In this document: positions 1 to 11,707 of the stretch, piece after piece
How positions within the stretch are numbered: the first letter of the stretch is position 1
How the letters are laid out: each line of letters begins with the position of its first letter
DNA from: Lunularia cruciata
Taxonomy: Eukaryota > Streptophyta > Marchantiopsida > Lunulariales > Lunulariaceae
Direction: 5' to 3'
NCBI GenBank assembly: GCA_948567375.1
Contig: OX419756.1
Coordinates: 57,266,552 to 57,330,551 of the forward strand
DNA: 64,000 bases
Made by a program: the position numbers and the translations under genes
The notes under the pieces: generated by a model
Told to the model about the DNA's origin: nothing
Seen by the model: the letters and a program-made list of their open reading frames with translations, nothing else
Databases searched by the model: none

Positions 1-112
1 TTGAGTGAGCAAAAATGAACCCATGAGATGAGTGCTTCCTTAGTGATAATCTTTAGCCACAACCAATCTCCTTGAATCAGGTACCTTGTAATACAATTAG
101 CTAGACAAATTA

Positions 113-312
113 NNNNNNNNNNNNNNNNNNNNNNNNNNNNNNNNNNNNNNNNNNNNNNNNNNNNNNNNNNNNNNNNNNNNNNNNNNNNNNNNNNNNNNNN
201 NNNNNNNNNNNNNNNNNNNNNNNNNNNNNNNNNNNNNNNNNNNNNNNNNNNNNNNNNNNNNNNNNNNNNNNNNNNNNNNNNNNNNNNNNNNNNNNNNNNN
301 NNNNNNNNNNNN
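113..312. other. Assembly gap (200 N)
   Basis: An uninterrupted run of exactly 200 N. A round number like this usually marks a scaffold join of unknown true size, so the bases on either side may not be adjacent in the genome. Confidence 0.98.
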
Positions 313-416
313 TTGTTATCTTTTCATGGATAGATCAATGATGGGTTGTAAATGATAGATCTAATTCTTTGTCTTGTTATCTTGTCACTAATAGATCAAT
401 GATGGGTCACAAATGA
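313..416. repeat. Short imperfect direct repeat beside the gap
   Basis: Two diverged copies of a unit of about 40-45 bases (roughly 313-352 and 373-416) share the phrases TTGTTATCTT, ATAGATCAATGATGGGT and AAATGAT. The repeat touches the assembly gap, so a longer tandem array may be collapsed in the gap. Confidence 0.6.
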
Positions 417-2745
417 TGAATTGACTTCTGTGTTCATGCTCTTATCATGGGAGCTGTCTTACTATGTAAAACAAGGTAGTTTTCCTTGGGTTGTATCACT
501 ATAGGACTATATTTAAAAGACTTTGACAAAGCTATTTGCAAAACACAAAGTCATGCAAGTAAAAGAACCAAAAATTAGATTTGAGTATGCATATCTAGTA
601 TAAGAGTTGAAGAAGCTTTTATTGAGGCCATTGGTGTTGTGTGGAACCTTGACATGTGTTGCCTATCTACCAATATACTATGTTTTGTTGTCTAGCAATT
701 TAGATTGAGTTGTGTTTGTATTGATATGGATTAGATGGTCTTTACTCATGAGGGACAATGGAAAAATGGTATCTTAACAAATTTTAATTGCACATTGCCA
801 AGGTAGTTGAGCATTTGAAGCACTCAATAGTTTGGAAGCCATGACAATCAAAACTATATCAGCCAAAAATATCACCACATGATCCAACTTCTTGCAATAA
901 TTCTTTGCAAAAAACTACAACTCAAACAAGGCTTCTCCATTTTTGTGCATAAGTTGCTCATTCATTCAATCGAATGCTTAGATTCCAAGCAATCTAAGTA
1001 AGCTATCTTTTTAAGAAACTATTCTTGGGACGGCCTACAAAGAAATAAACACTCACTTTCTCTTCACAATGCCCATAGAATTCAAGCAAGACATATCCAC
1101 ATTATCTTCATCCACCAAGCACAAGACTTATTCTTTGATTTATTATCAGGTTTTCTCTTTGGGTTCTTCACACAAATTCTGCAAAAGTACCGCTTGTGGC
1201 TTATGATGAGTAAAACATAGCAAGGACATGACCTCACAAGATGGAAAGGACCATCTCACAAGATGATGAGGACCGCTTGTGATAAAGACCGCCTAATGAC
1301 AAGGACATCACTTGGCTAGGACAAAACCTCATGATAGTAGAAACTGCCTCCATGTAGTAGCATCATTGCAAAGTGATAATGATATTTTTGAAACTCACAA
1401 ATAAGTGATGTGACGGAAAATAAAATGAGAGAAGTAAATAAGAATCAAACTCAAGATTGCAATGAGTATGTTTAAAGGAAGAGGATGAGAAATAATGATA
1501 CATTATAAGGTATGGATGGTGCCAATCAATTTGCTCCCAATCAAAAGTATGCTTTGTTGATGATGGGTTTCTTGAGCAAACTTTCCATAAACTTTTTGGA
1601 GGGTGATTTTTGGTGTGTTTGTGAGAATTGTAAAACTTGTGGAATAAACACCTCACATGTGCAGAGCATTCACCCTCTAATCTGTGTTATTTGGGAATTT
1701 TGTAGACAATGTTATCGTATGTTAGTCAAGTTCAACTTGAAAGCATGGTATTGACACTCCTAAAGTAGTTTTGTACGTCGTGCACTCTACTCATGCATGC
1801 ACCATCCCTTAAAACTTTGAACAATCCTTCTACGTCAATGACCATCTATGGTTATATCCATGCACCAATAGTCCAACATTCCACCTTTCACTTCCCCATT
1901 ACCCTTCGAACATTTGATGTTATATTATTGGCGCATTGATGAACCCATAGATGATTACTCTTATGGCTATGGTGTGTAAGCTAATACCCACATGCTAATT
2001 GATGAATAGTTCTAATACTAGATATTCTAAAGCAAAAGCATTGACATTAATTTTCACAATGTGATGATAACTTAATATGCTATGATAGTCTATCCTTATA
2101 GACTATTAGAGTGCCTACTATAAATTCCTACATCACTAGAAAAGAGATAAGAAAACTTTGAACTTTATCTATTATGAAATAAAGTTCCAAACAAATACTT
2201 AATTTGGAATGTACTTCTTTGTTTCAATCAAGCTTATAGAATTTGTGGTGTAAAAAGGATGAAATATTTCTTGAATATTGAGGATTGATACAAGATAGTT
2301 ATTAGTACAAAGCATTAAGAAGATAACAAGGTGAACTATGAAAAGAGCATAAAGTACCAAGTTCATTCCATTGAATTCAAAGCAAGGATTTCTAAATTTG
2401 GAACTTTTATCTAAACCTTTAGAAGTTTCTTGTTTATTCAAGGTGTTAAATAAGATATATAATGATATTCAATATCTTAATAATCTTGGAAACAAAGAAA
2501 AAGTTTCTATATATGTATTTTTGTATCTTTTTCATCTAATGTTCTACATCCAATAAGATAAGATTAAAATTATTTAGGAAAGCTCCAATATTAAATTTAT
2601 AAGTATATTAAAAATATTTATTTTTTTGGTATGCACCTTAGAATTGAAAAATGTAAGACTCAACTATCAAGGCTAATCAAAAATGATATTAGAGTCAAAA
2701 TCTACAAATGGAAGTTTTATTAACTTTTTATCTATGTTGATGTTG

Positions 2746-2797
2746 AAACCACCACATCCATCTAAATCAACATAGATTTAGATGGATGTGGTGGTTT
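2746..2797. repeat. Perfect 23-bp inverted repeat with 6-nt loop
   Basis: The left arm (2746-2768) is exactly complementary to the right arm (2775-2797), with AACATA as the loop. It could be the core of a small foldback element or a short RNA hairpin. No terminal inverted repeats or target duplication were found around it. Confidence 0.85.
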
Positions 2798-3427
2798 TAT
2801 AGAGCTATTTAATTATTCAGTGAAATCGTAATAGAAAATAAAGCAATAGTACAGAAGTTATAAAGCAATGAAATTTTTTTCTTTTTTTTTCTCAAAGAAT
2901 TCATTTTATGATTCTAACGTTTGAAGCCTGAAGACGGAAGGATCAAAGCTTACTTGAACTTTACTTAACACTTCTTTTTACTCTATTAAAATATATTAAC
3001 TGATTGAACCTCAACATCTTTAGAGCTTTATAAATATGGAATGTTTAAAATTCTTTAATAGCGATCACTAAATTCGAAATTTATAATTTAAATTTAGAAA
3101 TTCATTAACCCTTAATTAGTAACATGAGTAATGTGAACCTGTAACCTAATTACTTCTGGCAATATTGGTTGGTTCCTAGTACATTGTCCTTGGTTGTTTT
3201 CTTCCACTTGAATATGAAGTGTAAAATTTAGAGTGTATTTCTTTCTGCACTTTTTGATTAAATTCATATATTGTGGATGAGAATTTCACAATTAAATGTG
3301 AAGTATGAAAAATTTTTGTTTTATGTTTTTTGTTAGGATTAACTTTACCATCTGCTATTTAAAAGATCTACTCTATTTTATTTGGAATTTTCTAAATAGG
3401 TAAACTTTCAGAACCTTTTCACGCCAT

Positions 3428-3465
3428 GTAGAATTATGTAGAATTATGTAGAATTATGTAGAATT
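3428..3465. repeat. Decanucleotide microsatellite (GTAGAATTAT)n
   Basis: Three perfect units of GTAGAATTAT are followed by a partial fourth (GTAGAATT). It is a simple tandem repeat in noncoding DNA. Confidence 0.95.
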
Positions 3466-4483
3466 GGATGTGTGAAAGTTCCTTTCTCAACCTTGATAAA
3501 AACACCTTGATTGACATAGGTCAAATGAAACAAAACTTTTTTGTGATAGACCCTAAAACGAAAATTTAATAACCGATTTGAATAAGTTTTATTCTCAGAT
3601 ATCCCCTTATTGACATCTGACCATATTCTCACCGATTTGATGGATATGAGCACACAAGTTTAAAGTGCTATTGGTCATGGTCTCTTTCTTTTAATTGTGG
3701 TTCTGCTAATCAATAATTGTCTTCCAAATATTTGAAACTCTATCTCTTGATCTATAATAAGCAACAACCTTAGAATATATTATTCTAATCCATAAATATG
3801 GACATTCATAAAAGTAAACTCATTCAAAAAGAGTGACTATGCATAATTTTAGAAATTGTAATGTTTCAATTTTTTATTAAAATAGAACTTTTATCTTTTT
3901 GATCGTAATCTAATCCATTAGCTCTTGCATCTACAATTAAAATTTGTATTTCTGTTCCAATTTCGGAGCATGTGAATCATTACTGATGACGTGTCATTTT
4001 TATGTTACCGCTTACTTTACCCATTCCTGCAACGCAGTCTGACTTTTACTTCCTGTAATGTAAAAGTAAAATTGCCAGTGAAATGGAGACATTATAAAAA
4101 TCTTCATCAGACAAAGTTCAAGTCTTTGGTAGAATGAGACGGACCTCCAACTACGGAGAAGAATCTTTGAAAGCAAGTTCATGAAATACAAATAATAGTC
4201 GAGTTTTGCACGAGAAGTATGCTCTCTCGATGGTATTTCTAGTGGATGGACCTCCGGAGGATGAGGCCCACACAACGGGAGCATGCGTCGAAAGCATGTC
4301 ACATCCAAGAATCAAGCACAGCATGTCAGAGAATTGTACTTTGAGTGACGCCTGCTGAGAGCGTATGATGCCGGGACGATACTTCTGAGCGCGAATCTCA
4401 GTGATTCAGCCGTACATGCGTGTCTTGACATCTTGTAATAAAGCGTAAAGAATTCTTCATCTTCCAATTATCCTCTTGAGTAA

Positions 4484-4711
4484 ATGCCAAGCTCTCGGGT
4501 TCCCAACTTCTTGGTCGAATCACCCATTGAGAATTTTGCCCCGGAGGCCGCTAGAGTGACAATGTTGATCACGAGTAAGGACCTTGATCGCCTTGGTACT
4601 TGGAGAGACTTAAAACAGATCGTCATAAGATGTCTAGAAGCTTCAAAGGACCCAATTCTCGATCTTCTGCTGTATGGTAGTATGAGAGTAAGAACTGTTT
4701 CTGTCGACTGA
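4484..4711 (+). CDS. Possible upstream ORF of the PAP16-like gene
   Basis: A 75-codon ATG-initiated frame ends with TGA 15 bases before the phosphatase start at 4727. It lies in the same reading frame, separated by that single stop. Its product (MPSSRVPNF...) matches no family I know and lacks a signal peptide. If it lies in the transcribed leader it would act as an upstream ORF that lowers or conditions translation of the phosphatase. It may equally be chance coding potential upstream of the transcription start. Confidence 0.3.
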   Translation: MPSSRVPNFLVESPIENFAPEAARVTMLITSKDLDRLGTWRDLKQIVIRCLEASKDPILDLLLYGSMRVRTVSVD

Positions 4712-4726
4712 AGAAAGGGACTTGGA

Positions 4727-6946
4727 ATGGGGAGGCCGTGGATACCGGTTGTTTTACTCGTAGTTGAATTGGTCTTGGCGGTGGATGGGTTCGTCTTCAG
4801 TAAGTCATATTCTGAACTGATGCTGAGGAAACAAAAGTTGCAATTCGGAAATGGAAAAGCTTTCAAGATAGCAATCATGGCGGACCTACACTACGGAGAA
4901 AATGCATGGACAGATTGGGGTCCCGAGCAGGACGTTAAGTCCACTTACGTTCAGGAGCACATTCTGGACACCGAGAACCCAGGTATATCGCTTAAATGGT
5001 CGCTTAAATCGCTTGAACTCTTCATTTGCTTGGAAACTGAGAGGTACAGGAGATTCCTTGTTGATTACCGTAAGACCTTGAGAGGGATTTCTGCCGAACG
5101 TTGTTGAGGAGTTTGATACTTATGAAGCTGGTCCGAATTTGAGACAAGCTTTCGATGTGAGTTTTTGCTGGAGTCGCCATTGACTATGTTTCTCTAAATG
5201 TTGCAAGATATCTATTTGATGAAGCACCACCCCAAAGCTTCCCCATTCATGTGTCGAATGATTTACTGCAGAATTGGCTCGTAGGACCGCAGATTCTTCA
5301 GTTGAAAATCCACCATCATCTTTTGGTGTTTTTTATTCTCTCTGAGATGTCAATGCTGCAAGGTTGAAAAATGGATCGTGCTTGTTTCAGATTTTGTCAT
5401 CTACTTGGGGGACCAGGTGACGGCCAACAATATTCTGGCAGCCAATTCCTCCAACTACTGGAGACAAGCAATCAACCCTGCTATCAAGCGCTCCATACCT
5501 CACGCTTCAGTATTTGGAAACCATGACGATGCTTTTATGGAGTACGAACAGAGTTGGTTCGGACCCTCTGGCATTCCCGGTCTGCCCAGTGGTAAAGGAA
5601 TCTCTCTTTCGTATGTTTCTCATCTGGATAGGTGCGATGTAAAACCCCGTCGGCAGTTGCACTCATTTTGTGCCTGTTGACCAGACCGCACCTACAAAAA
5701 GGAGATCAGTCATACATACAACCTATTGCAGCTCCCTACGGTTTCTAGATAAATATTATCAGCTTTCACTCTACTTAATACTCACTCAACTGGGGATTTG
5801 ATTTACTGGTAATTGGGTGGATAACTTCGTGGAAATGCAGAGCTGTAGATGGGGGTGGTACCTGAAAGATCTCAAACATATTGGTTGCGTGTAAACAAGA
5901 GTTGTTTAGTTTGCATAGAAAGCTTCGTGCGTGAGTTCGGTGTCAGTGTTTTCCGTGTGGCAGAGGGCGTCGGGTACTACCATGCTAGCACACGAGAAGA
6001 TTTGGCAAAATCGGAACTCGAAATTCGAACTTCTTTAACTCAAGCGGGGCCAAATACTCTTTGGCCGAGTCTATCCAACTATGCACTTCCGGTCGCCTCA
6101 GCGACAAGTCCAAGCAGCGTGGCCGTGATTCTTTACTTCCTAGACTCTGGTGGTGGATCCTATCCTGAACTTATTTCTGCGTCTCAGGCCGCGTGGTTCA
6201 AAACCGAAGCACATGATATGAATCCGAGTGGCAGGTAAAATCTTGCAGGGTTTGAAGATGTTTTCATCCCCCTCCAGCAGCTTTTATTCTAGAGTTAAGC
6301 AACTATCTCTAAGTCTAGTTTTTCTGTGCATGCAGCATACCGGAGCTCGTCTTCTTTCACATTCCAACTAAAACTCATCAGAAGATTGGGCCCAAGCCGA
6401 CTACGATAATTTGCTCACCTTGTGTGGGATCTATCAACTTGGAGAGAGTTTCTCCTCAGATTATTGAAAAGGGAGCAATCGACATCCTTCTTGAACGACA
6501 ATCAGTTAAGGTATGATAATACGAGTTCGGACTTTTTGCCTCCGGTTGCTTTGCCAGTGCGCTGATTTTACGAGAAGATCCGAGGCGTTTCGTCCTTTAT
6601 GGACTTGAGAGATTGATTTTCGAGGAACTGCGAAGTGAGAAATAGCACCATTTGGTACCACAGGTTTCAGGGTACCCTGAAACCTGAGTTCAGGCCTGCT
6701 GTACCCTGAAACCATTTCTTGTGGATATCTCAGGCTGTGTTCTCTGGCCATAATCATGGATTGGACTGGTGTTGTCCACACCACCACTTGTGGCTATGTT
6801 TCGCAAGGCATACAGGACACGGTGGCTATGGAAACTGGACCAGGGGTTCTAGAATCCTAGAAATTATCGAACAGCCCAGTTTTCAGTTGAAGTCCTGGAT
6901 AAGACTTGAGAACGGTTATGTCGTGGCTGAAGCAAGTCTGACATGA
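4727..6946 (+). CDS. PAP16: Purple acid phosphatase 16-like metallophosphoesterase
   Basis: Five exons: 4727-4982, 5391-5610, 5989-6234, 6336-6510, 6734-6946, giving 369 residues, close to the length of plant PAP16. The start at 4727 opens a hydrophobic signal peptide ([18 protein letters not shown]), so the product should enter the secretory pathway. Metal-ligand motifs of the calcineurin-like phosphoesterase fold appear in order: ADLHYG (residues 52-57), YLGDQ (90-94), GNHDD (128-132) and SGHNHGLDW (from 303). The Arabidopsis PAP14/16/28/29 subgroup (small, partly labelled 'probable inactive') carries the same motifs. The aligned ligand residues are present here, so I see no reason to call it inactive. 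Substrate is unknown; phosphomonoesters are the family default. All introns are GT-AG. Intron 4 holds a perfect 26-bp palindrome. The start of exon 3 rests on phase and similarity. Confidence 0.92.
6661..6686. repeat. Perfect 26-bp palindrome in PAP16-like intron 4
   Basis: The 26 bases 6661-6686 equal their own reverse complement, centred on GGTACC. The half-site GTACCCTGAAACC recurs in direct orientation at about 6701-6713, so this intron carries three copies of the half-site. It could form a cruciform or an RNA stem in the unspliced transcript. Confidence 0.9.
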
Positions 6947-8560
6947 AATCCCATTGAGCTATGAGCTCACCGGTCACAAACGTCCACTTCACTAGGCGGT
7001 CTCCATTCATAGAAAGAGGAGATGGATGGATTGAATAAGTTTTCGACCTACAAACTGAAGTAGGAGAGCAGCTTCAGGAAGCCCACTCCTCTTGTTCTTT
7101 GAGAATCACAACGCTCAATTCAGGTCATGAACGAAATCCCGTCTATGCCATTTCATACTACACTGCCTGTTAATCAATACATGACAATCAGACTCTGTAA
7201 GTAGGTTTCTACCAGGCCATCGGCATTGCGTTATCTGGGAGATACTAGTTGTTGATTATTTTTGTAGCTTTTATATATCGGAAAAGAGTTCACTTAGATA
7301 CAGAATCCTGTAAAATTTGAGCACAAATACCGTTTGGTTAAAGACAGGCTAACGAGGACCTCTGATAAATCTGGAAGATACTGGTTCCTTATTAAACTTT
7401 AATCGCGTATAATGCACACTGTAGGTTGAAAATCAGTTGCTTAAAACACAAAGCCAGTGATACATGAGTTGAGACCACTACTAAGTATACATTCAGATCA
7501 TCCATACTGTTGCATATTACGAATGTGTTTCTTGGCTGATAAACCTCAGGTATTGATCTTCTATGTTTCATAATCAATAGACTGGCCATGGCCATGGCAA
7601 CTTAACTGGAAGGAACTGCTATACAACCATACAGTTAATTCAGAGCAAACATTTTCAAGCGGATGACCGAACGCCTGTGCAAAGTATGAGGAGCTCACAC
7701 TCGCAACTTCTTGATTTCTTAAGGTTTTCGGGCAGGTCATAGATTCCAGCTTATTGACCTAGGCATCCTTCTTTGACCAACGTTCTTGGCTCCAAAACTC
7801 TAACACGTAGAATTAAGGTTGAAGGTCTGCTACCATAAACCTGCGGAGATGCAGCATAAAAAAACCCTGTAAAAGCAGGATAGAGCTGACCGATTTTAAC
7901 TATCACACGCTGAAAGGTCAAGCTCATCTACAGTAGTAAAAAACGGATGCCATGATCATATCGCAAGCTCTTTGATGAAGGAAGGTTTGATCAAGTGCAT
8001 TCTGTATAAATTGAATCCCGTCTCCTGTCCATGGGGTAGAAAAAGACCATTTCAACAAACTTCACGTCGATCAAAGGTTGCGAATCACATGTACCCAAAT
8101 ACGAGCACATGGAAACGACAGCACGCAACTATCGTAGTCGGGTGCACTGGTAAGCAAGTCACTACACAGAATCCTAAGTGGACGAAGAAATCGCGAGGGG
8201 GACTAACTAATAGACTAACAATAACAAATAGACTAACTAATAGACTAACAACGCATGGAAAGACCAACAAATCATCCACCTACTTTTGAAGCCCTTGCAA
8301 GGCTGAAAGCTATCGACGACTACATTGCGTATCTCTCAAACTGAGTCAAAGCTGTTGTGGCTGTTTATCCTACAGTACATGAAACTGCTCGCAGTAGCCA
8401 TGTACACATTCTGATAAAATAGTACAGAAGATCCTGCACACAATAATCAATTCAAAGCGACTCGAGGACAGTGCGATATACCACGTAGATTACAAAGTCA
8501 CCAAAATCACATTTTATTCATCTGTACTGAAAGGTAACACAAAATATAAGTGATCTGGTT
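6947..8560. other. Convergent intergenic region, 3' sides of PAP16-like and V-ATPase G genes
   Basis: This stretch lies between the stop codons of two genes facing each other, so it should contain both 3' UTRs and terminators. I see no coding frame with a recognisable domain. The only clear structure is a 20-base exact direct repeat at 8201-8220 and 8231-8250. Confidence 0.6.
8201..8250. repeat. Exact 20-bp direct repeat
   Basis: GACTAACTAATAGACTAACA occurs twice, at 8201-8220 and 8231-8250, with 10 bases between. Each copy is itself built of GACTAAC and TAATA subunits. It probably arose by slippage in noncoding DNA. Confidence 0.9.
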
Positions 8561-10025
8561 CTAGAATCTGCCAGAGGCACAGATCACTCTCTCCACTAGC
8601 CGGACCACTGAGAAAGTCTTTGGCAACAGTTTCACCATGACATGAATACTCTGGAACAAAGTACTAATTGTTTTCTCCAGAATAAAAAGCTGAATCACAG
8701 TGCCGAAGGTACTGATTAAGATCAGACTACAATAGCTCAAACCTTGACAGTGGTAACATATTTCAACAGAAAGGCTGTAACCTGCGAGAAGAACCACGCC
8801 CAAAGGCCACAAGGATTCAGTCCCAGGGACCTGATTGACAAACTGTTAAAAGGCTATGTTAAAGTAACTTCTTTACAGCGACCGGCATGAGATCTAGACT
8901 TCCAGTAGGCTATTGCAAATGTCATTCTTGTTCACCTACTTCGACATTCGAAACATTCACTAGTTTCCAATTAACTGTTTCAGCTCCAAAGGTTCTACTT
9001 ATAGCCAGAATCCTACAAAAAAGGGTTGCATACCATATAAACGTCTATGATCCTGAGCAAACTAGTAGGAAAACTTCAGATACATACATCCTGAGACTTC
9101 TCTGATGCTTCTTCTTTCAGTCGTTCAATCTTAGCATCAGTCTCCTCTTCTAGTCGCCTTACATTTGAGTCAATACTTCCGCTTGACTGCAAAGGACGTG
9201 GGATAAACACAAACGTGTTATGACTAGTGAGGATATGGTGGGTCTAATCGTCCTGGATGTGATCGAGAGGAAACAAACTATTACAAATTATAATCTAGCG
9301 TATGCTACATCAATCTAGTACGGCAAGCACCTGGCAATTGTAAGAATGACCTAAGATGCTTTGAGAATCCAATTCTATGTCATACAAAGGAGAGTTTCAC
9401 TATATCCAAATACGGAAGCACCTGCTCTTGCTTCTTCTTAAATTCAGCGTCCCTTTGGCCGCGGTATGCAGCAATATCTCGCTCAGCTTCCTCCTTGGCC
9501 TGTCGCAACCTCTGGGTCTTACCTGGTACACAACACGCCGTTTTCGCTGGTCAGAAAGGTGAAGGTCTAATCCGGTGTGTGACCTCCCTACGGGGATTGC
9601 TTTCTCAAGCCAAGCTCTCACAATCCTCGTCAGCAATCGAGGAATTAAATTCTTGAAAGCCCGATCTACCAACTTGAGACCCGCCTGTCTACGTGAGAAT
9701 CATCAGCAACAATCCACCTTCTATGAGGGCAGACGGATTGCATCCACAAAACCTGATTAGAGATACTACGGTTCACTTCCTGCGTTTCTCAACCCCTAGT
9801 ATATCCACCTACACTGAGCCGGCCGAATCACCTCACCAGTCCACAGGATTTCGACACCTCATACAGAATCGGACTCAACTTTCGCCGAATCAACTGCCCA
9901 AGCCAACAATTCAACAACAACAACGATGATCATCTACACTCCTCACCTGCACGAGCGTTGGAAACGATGCGCTGGGCATCTTGCTCAGCTGCCAAGAGCA
10001 TCTGGATTCCTCCCTTGTCATCCAT
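8561..10025 (-). CDS. VHA-G: V-type proton ATPase subunit G
   Basis: Four exons on the minus strand: 10025-9947, 9522-9422, 9186-9088, 8650-8561; predicted 122 residues. Subunit G is part of the peripheral stalk of the V1 sector that holds the ATPase head against the membrane sector, in vacuole and endomembrane acidification. Diagnostic pieces are the N-terminal GGIQMLLAAEQDAQRIV, the charged helix KTQRLRQAKEEAEREIAAY (exon 2), and SNVRRLEEETDAKIERLK (exon 3). Exons 1-3 join without phase conflict and match the family closely. Exon 4 (SIHVMVKLLPK... to a TAG stop) keeps the V-x-V-x-LL pattern of the C-terminal helix. However, it is diverged and about 12 residues longer than seed-plant versions, so the C-terminus is the least certain part. 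Confidence 0.88.
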
Positions 10026-11528
10026 GGCGAGAGATTGCACTACACTGAAGTGGTATCGGGCGGTCGGTGTTCCGATCGATCGATGGATAGATCGACTCTT
10101 GATGAATCACTGGCAGGCGAGAGACAGACAGACAGATGTAGAGGCAAATCGCTTCCTGATGGAATGGAAGTGGAGTGTGTGTTAATCTATGAAGGCAGAG
10201 AAGAGAGAGCGATGCCGATCTTTGCTCTACTGTGGTCTACAGAAAGCTCCTTCGCCTTAACCTTTCGCTCCCTCGAGTGACTAGGATTTCCTCCTCTCTC
10301 CTTCTGCAATTCTACGCTACTATCTCTGTTCTACTCATTATTATCACAGGACTTTGCCACGTCAACATCCTCCACGTCGTTTACTGTAAATTCTACTACA
10401 GTAAGCTCCTTCACACTTACTACGGTAGAGCGGTTAGTGGAAGCACCAACGCTTTATCAGCACGAGTCAGGTTATTGGAGTAATCTTTGTCTCACCGACT
10501 TATTTGACTCTTGTATGACTTACTTTGAAGTGATATCACTCATCTTATTGAAACTGCACCATTAAGTAAATGTCCACTAAATGTCATGAAAGTGAAGTGT
10601 GTATCATGAAACTTTATAATTTTCTGGTGTTCCCTCAATAAAAATTATATAGAGCTCGCTTCTTATCCAAAGATCTCCGTAGAGGAGAATAAGGAATCGT
10701 ACAAAGAACTGTCATTTCATTCCAGTGACAAGTTTATTGCCTACAAACGTGTAAGTGAGACAAGTTCACACCCATTCCCCGGGCCACCATATCCAATTTC
10801 ACAGATCTTGAGAATCAGAACTCCTCCTGTTGTTTTGTAGACTATTCCATCTGAAAACGTTGTGTGATCCAAAGCAGAACCTGATTCATATGTCGATATT
10901 TGTGTCCGTTTGCACTTCGTGTTCCATGTGGTTACAGGTTCAGTCAATCACTGCCACCAAAAGTGCTTGTACCACGAGCGAAGAGAACTTTGTGCAGTAC
11001 CACGAGAGGGCCTTGGAAGTTCTCAACTTCCTTCTTCCATTCCCATTTCCATTGTGCTCGCTTGTAGTTCAGGGACCCTTGCAGAGGAGACTACTCTGGG
11101 TGAGATTTAGAGCTGAAGTTTACTTCCAAGTTGCTTGCAGACAGACAGCAGGCATATTGTGATTATGAGGCGTGGATTTGAATGTACAAATACGTGAGTA
11201 CATATTCCCATGCAGATTCACTCACGACAGAGGAAATTATGTGAATTCTCATCGTCGCGTCCAGATATTGGCAGGAAATACAAGGCAGTGGGTCGAAATA
11301 CTGCGAACAACCTCCACATCAATTGAAGCTATACACAGCCTCGCATCCATTAATGGCTGGTCAAATATTTACATCATGGTGGGCTTCCTTTGACACAAGT
11401 GTTGCGCGTAAGTTCGTTGCGGACGGATGACGCGGGATGCACATATGTACAGGTCCATGTGCAGTACTTACGACTACTTCAGCGACAGCTAAAAACCATT
11501 ATCGATATTGAAGCTTTTGGCCATAATA
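10026..11528. other. Intergenic region: V-ATPase G promoter side and 3' side of the transporter
   Basis: It holds the upstream region and leader of the V-ATPase G gene and the 3' side of the tyrosine transporter, both on the minus strand. Open frames of 66-110 codons (for example 10830-11162 on the plus strand) overlap one another on both strands and match no family I recognise. I do not call a gene here. Confidence 0.5.
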
Positions 11529-11707
11529 TCAAGTTGGTAATTGCCGAATCATTTCTGAAATTATGATAAAGCCAGCCAGGCCAATGATGATTCCGAGGGT
11601 GGTCCGACCTCCTGGAACTAATGGCTGTCTGAAAAGTGGCAGAGAATTCTCTTTGTATCTTTCTGACCAAGCCATTGCTGCTGGGATTATGCCGAAAAGA
11701 ACGAGAT
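11529..11707 (-). CDS. Alternative terminal exon (13b) of the tyrosine transporter
   Basis: This 179-nt stretch is a second version of the last transporter exon (12874-13052). It follows an acceptor site (ATACAG), enters in the same phase, has exactly the same length and ends with its own TGA. Both encode the final stretch with LVLFG-I-PAAMAWSERYKE followed by PLVPGGR and a last hydrophobic helix. They differ at about a third of residues, mostly in the C-terminal half (for example LGIIIGLAGFIIISE here against LGFIIGLAGCVITSE). No other transporter exon is duplicated between the two. Frame and splice site are intact, so a selectable alternative exon is likelier than a dead copy. Splicing from exon 12 would skip exon 13a. 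No transcript evidence is available. Confidence 0.75.

Larger units (their letters stand above)
417..4483. other. AT-rich intergenic region, no gene seen
   Basis: No open reading frame here shows a recognisable domain, codon pattern or plausible splice structure. The longest frames are under 100 codons and do not connect. It contains a strong hairpin (2746-2797) and a 10-base microsatellite (3428-3465). Composition shifts towards higher GC from about 4,150, as the phosphatase gene is approached. Confidence 0.6.

Noticed and set aside
8854-8898. Alternative last exon for V-ATPase subunit G (in phase, ending CKEVTLT)
   Set aside because: The acceptor lacks a pyrimidine tract and the peptide lacks the V-x-V-x-LL core. 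The exon at 8561-8650 fits better.
10741-11162. Overlapping ORFs on both strands
   Set aside because: No domain, no splice partner and no strand preference.
11529-11707. Reading exon 13b as the remains of a tandemly duplicated whole transporter gene
   Set aside because: None of the other twelve exons has a second copy between 11,700 and 12,870 or downstream, so only the last exon is duplicated.
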